From: Candidatus Cloacimonetes bacterium 4572_55
GTDB taxonomy: Bacteria > 4572-55
DNA: 44,154 nucleotides
Direction of reading: 5' to 3'
NCBI GenBank assembly: GCA_002084765.1
Contig: NBMB01000039.1
Span: 1 to 44,154, forward strand
The position numbers and the translations under genes are program-made. Of the stretch, positions 17,182 through 26,000 are shown one piece after another. Each line of letters starts with the position of its first letter. The stretch's first letter is position 1. The notes below the pieces were generated by a model. The model was not told the DNA's origin. It ran no database searches and was given only the letters and a program-made list of their open reading frames with translations.

Positions 17182-18516
17182 TTGTTAAAAGTTTCTATGA
17201 CGAGTCTGGGATGCGCGAAAAATCTGATCGACAGCGAACTTATGCTCGGTCAACTCAAGTCCGCTGGATATGAACCAGTGAACGACCCGCTTCAGGCAGA
17301 CCTGATTTTGGTGAATACCTGCGGATTTATCGGTCCTGCAAAAAAGGAATCTATCGAGACCATCCTTGCAATGGCGGAAGTCAAAAAACAGACCGGATGT
17401 CGATTGATCGTGGCTGGCTGTTTGACAGAGCGTTATCGATCCGACCTTGAGAGAGATCTCCCAGAGGTTGACGGTTTTCTGAGCCTTCGTGAAATTTATC
17501 AAATCGATCAGCTTTGCCGGAGGCTCGGCATGAATCCGCCCCGCGAAGTTGACCCCGCTTTTTATACGCAACCCTATCTTTTTCGTTATATGACCACACC
17601 GCCGCATTTGGCGTATCTCCGAATCTCGGATGGGTGCGACAACCGCTGTTCCTATTGCGCGATTCCGTCAATTCGTGGAAAGTTTCGCAGCAGATCGATT
17701 GGAGGAATCCTGACAGAAGCGCGGCGACTGGTCGATCAGGGCGTCAAAGAATTGATGCTGATCGCGCAGGATCTGAACCGCTACGGATCGGATCAATCCC
17801 CAGAGACCAATATTGAGACATTGTTAAAGGAACTTTGCAAGATTGATCAACTTCCTCGAATCCGGATTTTTTACACCCATCCCGCGCATTACAGCGAAGG
17901 ATTTATCGAAATAATCGCGTCTGAGAAAAAAATATGCAACTATTTGGATATTCCGCTACAGCATATCAATGACGACATGCTGCGCCTGATGAGGCGGAAA
18001 ACAACCGCAAAGAGCCAAAAACAATTGCTGTGGCGGCTGCGAGAACAAATCCCCGGTATTGTGATTCGTACCACGATGCTTGTGGGTATGCCTGGGGAAA
18101 AGAGACGCTATTTTAATGAACTTATTCGGTTTATGGAAGAGTTTCAATTTGATAAACTCGGTGCTTTTGCCTATTCTCCGGAGGAGGGAACGCCTGCGTA
18201 CAGCTTCCCGAATCCGGTTTCAGAACGGGCAAAAAACCGTCGGCTGGACGAGCTGATGGCAACCCAGCAGGCAATTTCTTATGAGGTTCATAAACGGTTG
18301 CGTGGAGAGCGTCTTTCCGTGTTAATCGACGAATATTCAGAGGAAGAGGCGCGCTGGGTCGGTCGCAGCTACCGAGACGCGTACGAAATCGACGGCTTAG
18401 TGAAAATAACTTTATCTTGTAAACCAGACATGCGTCCGCTTCGAGCCGGAGAATTTGTCGATGTGCGGATCACGGATAGCGACGCTTATGATCTGACCGG
18501 CGAACTGGTTGCGTGA
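17182..18516 (+). CDS. rimO: Ribosomal protein S12 methylthiotransferase RimO
   Basis: A 444-residue radical-SAM enzyme that adds a methylthio group to an aspartate of ribosomal protein S12. The N-terminal UPF0004 domain has the auxiliary cluster ligands Cys11 (SLGCAKN), Cys47 (NTCGFI) and Cys80 (AGCLTERY). The radical-SAM CxxxCxxC is Cys152, Cys156 and Cys159 (DGCDNRCSYCAIP). A TRAM domain fills the C-terminus. The NLIDSE motif after CAK and the YCAIPSIRGKFRSR segment favour RimO over MiaB. The start is the TTG at 17182, which has GGAG about 8 bases upstream and places the SLGC motif where the family has it. nadK follows 28 bases later, suggesting an operon. Confidence 0.93.
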   Translation: MLKVSMTSLGCAKNLIDSELMLGQLKSAGYEPVNDPLQADLILVNTCGFIGPAKKESIETILAMAEVKKQTGCRLIVAGCLTERYRSDLERDLPEVDGFLSLREIYQIDQLCRRLGMNPPREVDPAFYTQPYLFRYMTTPPHLAYLRISDGCDNRCSYCAIPSIRGKFRSRSIGGILTEARRLVDQGVKELMLIAQDLNRYGSDQSPETNIETLLKELCKIDQLPRIRIFYTHPAHYSEGFIEIIASEKKICNYLDIPLQHINDDMLRLMRRKTTAKSQKQLLWRLREQIPGIVIRTTMLVGMPGEKRRYFNELIRFMEEFQFDKLGAFAYSPEEGTPAYSFPNPVSERAKNRRLDELMATQQAISYEVHKRLRGERLSVLIDEYSEEEARWVGRSYRDAYEIDGLVKITLSCKPDMRPLRAGEFVDVRITDSDAYDLTGELVA

Positions 18517-18544
18517 ATAGTTTTCAAAAATTAAGAGGGATATT

Positions 18545-19429
18545 ATGAAAAAGCTCGGCGTGATTGCCAATCAGACAAAAAAAGGATTTGACATCGTGGC
18601 TTGTCGGATTGCCGAATGGAGCAAGGAGCGAGACATGGAAATTATTTTTAGCGATAAACTCGCCTTGTGCCTAAACATACCCGTGCCTTCGTTGCCGTTT
18701 CATCAGCTTTTAAAGGAAATTGACGCTTTGATCGTTCTCGGCGGGGACGGCACGATTCTTTCGATTATTAATGATATGGGGGATAAATGTAAGCCAGTCC
18801 TGGGCGTCAACTTAGGGCATCTGGGGTTCCTGGCGGAGATTTCAGTCGAGAGGGTATGCCAAGCACTGGAATGTCTCAGAAGAGGCGATTTCGAGCTGAA
18901 AAGCCGGATGATGCTCCATGCCAAAGTTTACCGTAATTCCAAGTGTGTCAAGCAGCTATTTGCCCTGAACGAGGTCACTGTGATCAAAGGCGACTTTGCC
19001 CGTATTATCGAGCTGGAGATGTTTGTCAACGACGATTTTGTCAGCGATTATACCGCGGATGGTTTGATCATCGCCACGCCGACCGGATCGACTGGATACT
19101 CGCTTTCTGCAGGCGGTCCCGTGGTCGCCCCACACATGGGCGCGCTGATCGCGACTCAGATATGCGCGCATACGCTTGCTGTCCGACCTCTGATCATCTC
19201 TGATAAAGAAACTTTCCGGGTGCGGGTTCGTTCCGAAAATATCAAGATCATCCTGACAGTGGATGGACGCTGGGAGTATGATCTCGCGCATAACGACGAG
19301 GTTGTTTTCTTAAGGGCTTATTATGACGCGACGCTGATCCACCTGAAAGATTCCACTTTTTATTCGGTATTACGAGAAAAATTCAAATGGGGAGCAAGGG
19401 AAATAAACCAAAAATCAGAACTCATATAA
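18545..19429 (+). CDS. nadK: NAD kinase
   Basis: A 294-residue enzyme that phosphorylates NAD to NADP in the cytoplasm. It carries the GGDGT motif near residues 66-70 (VLGGDGTILS), the NLGHLGFLAE segment, NEVTV, and the conserved TPTGSTGYSLSAGGP loop near 180-195. Length and motif order match the family. AGAGGG lies before the ATG, and rimO ends 28 bases upstream. Its last bases overlap a short minus-strand remnant of an outer-membrane receptor gene. Confidence 0.95.
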   Translation: MKKLGVIANQTKKGFDIVACRIAEWSKERDMEIIFSDKLALCLNIPVPSLPFHQLLKEIDALIVLGGDGTILSIINDMGDKCKPVLGVNLGHLGFLAEISVERVCQALECLRRGDFELKSRMMLHAKVYRNSKCVKQLFALNEVTVIKGDFARIIELEMFVNDDFVSDYTADGLIIATPTGSTGYSLSAGGPVVAPHMGALIATQICAHTLAVRPLIISDKETFRVRVRSENIKIILTVDGRWEYDLAHNDEVVFLRAYYDATLIHLKDSTFYSVLREKFKWGAREINQKSELI

Positions 19430-19556
19430 CAGGATTCATGATATTCAGCAGATCGTCCAAATCCAATTCCATCAAATCGGATGCGCTCATCTCTTGTGCT
19501 TGTCCAACAGAGCAGATAGAAAAATAAATAATTATCAAAACAAAAAATTGCCGCAT
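19422..19556 (-). pseudogene. Possible remnant of a TonB-receptor N-terminus (44 codons)
   Basis: A short clean frame on the minus strand: a signal peptide (MRQFFVLIIIYFSICSVGQA) followed by QEMSASDLMELDLDDLLNIM and a stop. The segment after the signal peptide resembles the start of TonB-dependent receptors in this part of the bacterial tree, where a leucine/acidic stretch of the ELSLEELLN kind leads into the plug domain. The frame stops where it meets the end of nadK, so the gene looks truncated. GGTGGGG lies before the ATG. It could instead be a tiny secreted peptide; I cannot tell which. Confidence 0.45.
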
Positions 19557-19918
19557 AGATTACCCCACCCTGTTCTGCCCAAAAAATCCAAAAAATGGAA
19601 AGTACTCAAGAATAAAATCGAAATTGAACTCTAAAGATGAGCTGTTTTAGTAGATTTCACAAGCGTTTTTTAGAAAAATCCCCATAAAATTCTTTTGTTC
19701 GAAAATAGGCAACTTAAATGATAGCACAAAGTTTGCTTTCTTCCGTCTCTCAGATAAAATCGGATGGATCAAAAGTCGGCACACGGATTGCATTATTGCA
19801 AATCGTCATGGCAAAAAATGTGGTTTACACTCTAATTTAGGATGCCGTTAAGTTTTTTTTGTCTGTTTTTTGTCTGTTTTTTGTCTGTTTTTTGTCTGTT
19901 AAGATTAAAGGGGGAAAA
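19557..19918. other. Spacer before the HAF-repeat gene
   Basis: About 360 AT-rich bases. Apart from the 11-base tandem repeat at 19855-19900 and the ribosome-binding site at 19908-19914, I see no gene, clear promoter or terminator. Confidence 0.5.
19855..19900 (+). repeat. Tandem repeat, 11-base unit, about four copies
   Basis: GTCTGTTTTTT units start at 19861, 19872, 19883 and 19894 (the last partial), preceded by a T run. The array ends 18 bases before the start codon of the HAF-repeat gene, immediately upstream of its ribosome-binding site. Confidence 0.9.
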
Positions 19919-20980
19919 ATGAGAAGTTCTGTTTTTTTGTTTATTCGACAAGCGATGCTCTATTTTTTGATAGGAGGATTTCTTTGTTCCAGCTCAGCTT
20001 TTACCAATGAAATAATTCAGTCCGAGAGCGAGATAAGTATCGTGGAACTCAGTAAATTTAGAGAAGGTATGGGTCAGGTGCGCGATATCAACGATCATGC
20101 CCAGGTTGTCGGATTTATATTTTCCAGCGACAAAAATTTCCGCTCGTTTCTTTGCGACCAAGATTCTGTGCGGGAGATCATCGATCCGGAAAAGCGTAAC
20201 GCCAAAGCATACGCAATCAACAACGCCGGCGATGTAACTGGCTCGATGTTCGACAGGTCGGGCAGAAAAGCCTACTTATGGAGTGCTGACAAAGGTATGG
20301 TGGAGATCGGGTCGTTGGGCGGCGAAAGTTGCGCCCTCTCAGTTAATGATCATGGACGCGCGGTCGGCTATTCCTATGTCAAGTCCAATCAATTTTATCA
20401 TGGATTTTTTTGGGACGGCGAGCAGATGACCGATTTAGGCACACTCGGAGGCCGCCACAGTACGGCAAACGATATCAGTAATAATGGGCGGGTGGTCGGA
20501 CAAGCAATGAAGTCGGATAACCAACGTCGCGCCTTTACTTGGTCAGCGGAACAGGGAATGACCGAGCTGGCTTCGCCTCCCAATACAACGACAAGCGGCG
20601 CGTTGAGCGTCAACGATCTGGATCAAACAGTCGGGTTTGCCGTAAACCAATTCGGCTCTGTCCGCGCCTATCTCTGGCAAGATGCAGAAACTGTGGATTT
20701 AGGCGCATTGGGAGGAGAAACCAGTATGGCGGTCTCTATCAATAACAGCGGGCTGGTCGTCGGATATTCGCGGACATCGGACGATCGACAACACGCTTTT
20801 CTTTGGGAAAATGGGAGAATGATCGATCTGAACGATCTGCTGCCTACGGACTCGGGATGGGAGCTGACTGAGGCCCGAAGCATAAATGACACCCATCGAA
20901 TTGTTGGTCTCGGTACCTACAACGATGTGGAAACCAGTTTTGTGCTGGATATTTCGTCAATGCTAACCGCTAAGCACTAA
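19919..20980 (+). CDS. Secreted HAF-repeat protein
   Basis: The ATG at 19919 is chosen because AAAGGGGG precedes it and a signal peptide follows (MRSSVFLFIRQAMLYFLIGG..., cleaved near SSAFTN); upstream the frame stays open only through the tandem repeat. The 353-residue protein is built of about seven HAF-type repeats of 40-45 residues, each with an IN(D/N)xGxVVG core and an AFLW-type end (for example DISNNGRVVGQA, SINNSGLVVGYS, HAFLWENG) and LGxLGG links. Such repeats are thought to form a beta-propeller-like extracellular fold; no enzyme role is known to me. Unlike other secreted proteins here it has no sorting-like tail. A terminator follows. Confidence 0.82.
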   Translation: MRSSVFLFIRQAMLYFLIGGFLCSSSAFTNEIIQSESEISIVELSKFREGMGQVRDINDHAQVVGFIFSSDKNFRSFLCDQDSVREIIDPEKRNAKAYAINNAGDVTGSMFDRSGRKAYLWSADKGMVEIGSLGGESCALSVNDHGRAVGYSYVKSNQFYHGFFWDGEQMTDLGTLGGRHSTANDISNNGRVVGQAMKSDNQRRAFTWSAEQGMTELASPPNTTTSGALSVNDLDQTVGFAVNQFGSVRAYLWQDAETVDLGALGGETSMAVSINNSGLVVGYSRTSDDRQHAFLWENGRMIDLNDLLPTDSGWELTEARSINDTHRIVGLGTYNDVETSFVLDISSMLTAKH

Positions 20981-21004
20981 AAGAGTTGCCCGGAACAGAT
21001 CAAG

Positions 21005-21039
21005 CGGACGGATGAAAAGCCACATCCGTCCGTTTTTTT
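21005..21039 (+). terminator. Rho-independent terminator after the HAF-repeat gene
   Basis: CGGACGGATG (21005-21014) pairs perfectly with CATCCGTCCG (21023-21032) around an 8-base loop and is followed by seven T. Confidence 0.92.
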
Positions 21040-21096
21040 GATTTGACATTTCGTCTCGGTTCGGTTTTTAGCTTGTAAATCCAAAATCCTCCAACC

Positions 21097-22299
21097 TTAA
21101 TTTTCTTTCTGTTCTGAAGTTCCAGACTTGTTACTGACTGAATCCGGCGTCCGCACAGGCATCCCATCCACAACAACTTCCAATTGAGAGAGACAGATAC
21201 GTTCTCCGTTGGACACACCTTTTTTTATGATGACCTCATCTCCTTGAGTGCTGACTATTTCTATTTGCCGAATCCGTAGCTTATTTTCTTCATCGATCAC
21301 GAGAATTTCATTCCTATTTCGAACAGCTCCGCGTGGAAGAATCACAACGTCTTTTACCCATTTTCCAAAAATTGTTGCGTCCACAAACAATCCCACAGCC
21401 AGCGGAGGACGCTCTTTTCCGAAAGAACTTGCTCGCCGCCCGTACGGGTCTTCGATCTGCATCACTGCGTGGATCATCTGAGTGCGAGGATCGATCTCTC
21501 CCTCCAGACGGACAATCTGTCCCTGCCATTCATGGACTTGACCGACAAAATTTGCTTGTAAGACCGTCTCAGGACCGGCTGTCCGATTCGATTCTCCCCG
21601 AAAATCAAACCCCACGTCGAGAAACGCCAGGTCAGCGTCGGTCAGAGGCAGCCGAACTTCCGCGTAATCTACGGCATAGATACGCGCTACCGCAGCTCCG
21701 GGGCCCACATATTGCCCCAGATCGACATTCTTTGCTCGGATTCGTCCGGTATATGGAGCTCGGATCGTGGTTCGTTTCAGATTCAGTCTGGCAAGCTCAA
21801 GACTGGCTTTGGCAGAGGCTAAAGCCGCTTTGACTTCAGCCAATTGAGGCTCGTGTAAAACAAGCGGACTCGGCTCTCCCTCTCCCACCTGATTCCATTC
21901 CTCACGAGCGATCTCGGCCTCCTGCTCAGCTCGAAGCGTTGCCAATCGGGCTTGAGCCACCTGAGCATCGGAACGCTGAACAGCCAATTCATAATCAGCC
22001 TTATCAATTTGAACCAGGGGATCGTTTTTCTCAAAAAAGCCCCCCGCTGCAAAAGAGGGCGATATACTGACTATTTTTCCCGTCACTTGTGCAAATAAAG
22101 CACTTTCCGTACGTGGGACGACCACGCCTTGAGACGCAACAGTGAGTTGCGTGTCGCCCACATGCGCGGTCATCACACGAACCAACGGTGCCAGCGGATC
22201 AGAGGGCTTTACTTTAATCGATTTCTTCATTTTGACTAAACCGATAGTAATTAAAGCGCCGATCGCCAAAATTATAAAAACTGAAAATATATTTTTCAT
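21097..22299 (-). CDS. Efflux-pump membrane fusion protein (HlyD/AcrA family)
   Basis: A 400-residue periplasmic adaptor. One N-terminal membrane anchor (about 4-23, no lipobox) leads to a barrel-sandwich (lipoyl-like) domain (VTGKIVSISPSFAAGGFFEKNDPLVQID, in which the GxV and GxxV/L pattern is clear). A long alpha-hairpin (about 110-190, Ala/Glu-rich) follows, then the returning half RAPYTGRIRAKNVDLGQYVGPG and the beta-barrel. This is the adaptor of tripartite RND-type pumps. No RND transporter or outer-membrane channel lies beside it in the window, so its partners must be elsewhere. The ribosome-binding site is weak. Confidence 0.9.
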   Translation of the reverse strand: MKNIFSVFIILAIGALITIGLVKMKKSIKVKPSDPLAPLVRVMTAHVGDTQLTVASQGVVVPRTESALFAQVTGKIVSISPSFAAGGFFEKNDPLVQIDKADYELAVQRSDAQVAQARLATLRAEQEAEIAREEWNQVGEGEPSPLVLHEPQLAEVKAALASAKASLELARLNLKRTTIRAPYTGRIRAKNVDLGQYVGPGAAVARIYAVDYAEVRLPLTDADLAFLDVGFDFRGESNRTAGPETVLQANFVGQVHEWQGQIVRLEGEIDPRTQMIHAVMQIEDPYGRRASSFGKERPPLAVGLFVDATIFGKWVKDVVILPRGAVRNRNEILVIDEENKLRIRQIEIVSTQGDEVIIKKGVSNGERICLSQLEVVVDGMPVRTPDSVSNKSGTSEQKEN

Positions 22300-22351
22300 T
22301 AATTTTCCAAATATGAGGAGGTTATGAATGATTGGGAAAGGTAAAGAGGTG

Positions 22352-22424
22352 AATGGAAAAAAAATTGCCGACTTTTTATCTATCTTTCCTAATATTCCTA
22401 ATAGTAGATAGATAAAAAGCCGGC
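22352..22424 (-). terminator. Long-stem terminator of the RRM gene
   Basis: Two 19-base arms (22367-22385 and 22406-22424) pair with one mismatch around a 20-base loop. Read on the minus strand the hairpin is followed by a run of eight T (A run at 22357-22364 on plus). It lies 22 bases after the stop codon of the RRM gene. Confidence 0.8.
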
Positions 22425-22445
22425 AGGTTTATTTATAATCAAAAA

Positions 22446-22727
22446 TTAATATCTCGGACCACGTTGTGGTCTCTCGCTTCTTTCAGCGCGAGGTTTGGCT
22501 TGATTTACTTTAATACTACGTCCTTTAAGGGATTCGCCGTTCAAAGCTTTTATCGCTTCTTCAGCTTCGGAATTAGTCGGCATCTCTACAAAACCGAATC
22601 CTTTTGATTGGCCTGAGAATCTATCCGAAATAATATTCACCTTTTCAACTTCGCCGAATTCTTCAAAAACTCCGCGCAATTCATCTTCAGTTATGCCATA
22701 AGGCAAATTTCCGACATATATATTCAT
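22446..22727 (-). CDS. Small RNA-binding protein with one RRM domain
   Basis: A 93-residue protein that is almost entirely one RNA recognition motif: RNP2 is IYVGNL (residues 3-8) and RNP1 is KGFGFVEM (about 43-50). A short Arg/Pro-rich tail (RAERSERPQRGPRY) follows. It resembles the small cold-inducible RRM proteins of many bacteria, which bind single-stranded RNA. AAGGAG lies 10 bases before the ATG. It has its own strong terminator and appears to be a single-gene unit. Confidence 0.93.
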   Translation of the reverse strand: MNIYVGNLPYGITEDELRGVFEEFGEVEKVNIISDRFSGQSKGFGFVEMPTNSEAEEAIKALNGESLKGRSIKVNQAKPRAERSERPQRGPRY

Positions 22728-23068
22728 TACGTCACGTCTCCTTCAATCATTCAATTTCTTTGGTGCGATAATTTAACAGGTTAGAGTTTCTATGGTGTAA
22801 ATTGACAGACACAAAATTAGCCCGGCTTCCCTACCTCCTTCATTCATCTAAAATTTACCATCCTATTCAACTGCTAATCAGAGAATTTACTCCGAATTAC
22901 TCACTCACATGATCTTAAATTGTAAGATATACTTTATTCGATTATTAATCAATAAAAAAAAACAGTATTAATTAAATAGTTGACCGATAAACCGCAATAT
23001 CTTACTTTTTTTTGATTCGCCAATGAAAAAATAGACGAATCGAATTTCGATTTCAAAAGAGCGGGTAA
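22728..23068. other. Spacer upstream of the RRM gene
   Basis: About 340 AT-rich bases between the C25 peptidase stop and the RRM start, both on the minus strand. AAGATAT (22924-22930) and ATATCTT (22999-23005) form a distant inverted pair, and a GATTCG/CGAATC hairpin lies at about 23017-23042 without a T run on the minus side. The length would allow a long leader for the RRM gene, but no known element is recognised. Confidence 0.45.
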
Positions 23069-26000
23069 TTATCGGATCAAAACCATCCGTTTTATCTGGC
23101 TTCCCGTTAGGGTCTCCAGTCGATAGAAATAGACGCCGCTTTGCACTGGATCATTCTGGCTATTAAGTCCATCCCACGAAACGGTATGGCTACCCGCGGC
23201 TTTCATCTCATCTTCGATCAAAGTGCGGATCAACTGACCGCCGATATTGAAGACCTTCAGACGGACTTCTTGCGAAGACGGGAGTTGGTAACGGATTGTG
23301 GTTTGTGGAGAAAAGGGATTCGGATAATTTTGGGCAAGAAAGAGAGAGTGTTGCCGCACTTCCGGATCTCCATTGTGAACCAATTCCGATGGAAAAGGCA
23401 GATTGGTTGAGAAGCGTATCGCTAACTCTTCTTCGATAGGGACCCCCGCGGGATGTTCGATATTCATATAGTGATATTGGATTCCGTCGATTTGGTCCGG
23501 AGATTCGATCCCAACAGTGGCGTAATTATTTTCATAGTCCAAGTTAGAAACGGTCTTATATTGGAAGACAATATCGCCGTCTCCAGTTAGAGTCGAATGA
23601 TGTTGCGGATCATAGAGAATCAGCTCGAAGCTCTCTCGGTGGCTTTGGTTCCATCGAGGAGGAAGGTTGTACCACTCCACGATAAATCGATGATTTTCCG
23701 CATCATAAGCGTAGGAAACATGCGCGCTGTAAGGCGTTGCGTCCAAGTCGTCCCAGAAGACCATCACTTGTGCGTCTGGTCCCGCAGGATTGGGTATCTG
23801 CCAATTTCTGAACAAAGCCCAATGCGTGGCTCCAAAGGAAACCCACCCATTGCTACAGATCGAAAGTCGGTCATAATCTTGCCCATAATATTTAAAAGTA
23901 AATGGGAGATCGACCACTCCAGTATTATCGTCAAATAGATTGAGTTGCACGCCAGACCCGTTTAAGGTCGGATCAATCTCTACCCAATCATAAGTCGTGC
24001 GATATTCGGACGGGTCATCGCTGTCGTAGGCGTAATATCCATAAGAATCCGGTCCCACAACCGCTTCTGAAGTGACATTCCCGACTGGGATGATGAAATC
24101 GACCGATTGGCTGTGACCGTTGTTATAGGTGAGTTCCAACCGCATAGACAATTGGCTACCGATTGGGGCTTGGTCATGAATTCCCATGACAAGTGCTTGG
24201 ATGTTTGTGGCGGATCCGTTTGCCGGGACGTCTTCGAAATCGCATGGAGTTTGCGCCACATCGACAAAATCGTGGGACACATCCGAGACCGTTGCTTGAA
24301 CGTTTTCCGCGCCTTGTTCTCCGACATTGACGATATTTATTGTCAATCCAACCTCTTCTCCGGGGTCTACGTATTCGTCTGACCCGGTATCGCTAAAGTA
24401 GAGTGACCTGATATGAAACAGCGGCGCGCTGATCGTTATATCGCACATGGAACTCCATTCGTGTCCGGCATTGTCGAAAATTTGTATCTGAAATCGACCG
24501 GTTTGACCATGTTGCCACGCATCGGGGATCATGATTTCAAAGCTACCTTCAGCTATCGAACCACTGTCCATCGCGCCGAATTCAGAGGTTGGAACGAGGA
24601 TATCGATATCGGATTGTAAGCAAGACAATGTGGCGGAAATGTTATCCACACCTTGCACGCCAAAATTTTTGAGAGAAACGTTGAGCGTTACGGTCTCCCC
24701 TGGATTTGGCAAATTGTCCCCATTTCCCTGATCAATCAATTCCAGGTGATCCAAACCCACGCTGTATTCTTCCTGAATGACCAAAATCTCGCCGAGATGC
24801 GGAACGGTATTGGATTTTGTGACCGTGACAAGCATTCCGCCAGCAGTCTGAGGATCGACCAGAAGTGTGATCTCTCCGGCGACGTTGGTATAGCCGCGCG
24901 CAAAGACCTCGTCCTCTCCCTCGCCTGATTTCAGCAGACAGACCAACGCCTTCTGGACTGGATTGTCGTTATGATCCAGCACAGAGATTGTAAAATTATT
25001 CTGACCGAGCGGGAAAATTTCCGGATAATCGACAATCAGAGGCATAGGAGTTCCGGTGCGCACGGTCAATGCTGGGTCGCCAAGCATATTATAGGTATGG
25101 TGATACTGCTCGATCATCCCGCCGTCATAGACAAAAGCTGGAAACGCGCTGTATTGCATCAATTTTCCCCGTAACATACACTGCCCGAACCGCCCGATCC
25201 CCTCTTGCAATAAGCCCCAATAAAAGCCGATGGCAATAGGGTTATTCCATTTGGTGTGCGTATCTCCGTCCGTCGCGCCGAAGAACGCGACCCCACCCTT
25301 TTGGTTCGCCGACGTGCCAACGCTGATCCAGGCTTCTCCAAAGCAAGGGTCTACATAGCCGCTGCCATAGTCGCCAGTGCCACACACGATACTGACGACA
25401 ATTGGCGTTTTCCATCCGTTCTGAAGGTTAAAAATATCGCTTACCGAGTATTCATTCGAGCCCCACGCCTCAGCCCAGCCTGTGCCGCGATAATTCACGA
25501 TACTGACGCCCTGGTTCAGGGATTGGTTAATGGGATACGGGTAGGGGTCGAATATGGTGTCAAATTCGGTGTAACCTTGTTCCTGGAGCCGTTCCATGAT
25601 CCAAATATTTGTCCACTTGGTCGTGATGGTGTTCCAAACGTTCCCAGAGACCAGGCACGCTCGTGTAAACCATTCATCGTCGGGATCGACATGGGTCACC
25701 TGCTCATAAGCCAATACTTTTGAAATATAGTTGCCCAGTTGGGACGTGTTATCCACGCTGATTCGTCCGATAATCGCGTCCGCTATAAAATCGTCCCCGT
25801 CTAACATCGCATATTTATGGTCCGACGCGTAACTGCCAAAAGATGTGTTGTATACATAATCAGGGATCGATATGTAACCGGATTCGTCGCCGATAAGGAC
25901 AATGTATTCAATGGGAATTTCCCAATTCTCATACGCGTCTTGCAAAAAGTTTTTAATGGTCACTGGAGAGGGGTTGGGATTCGAGCTGATCTCGGAAATA

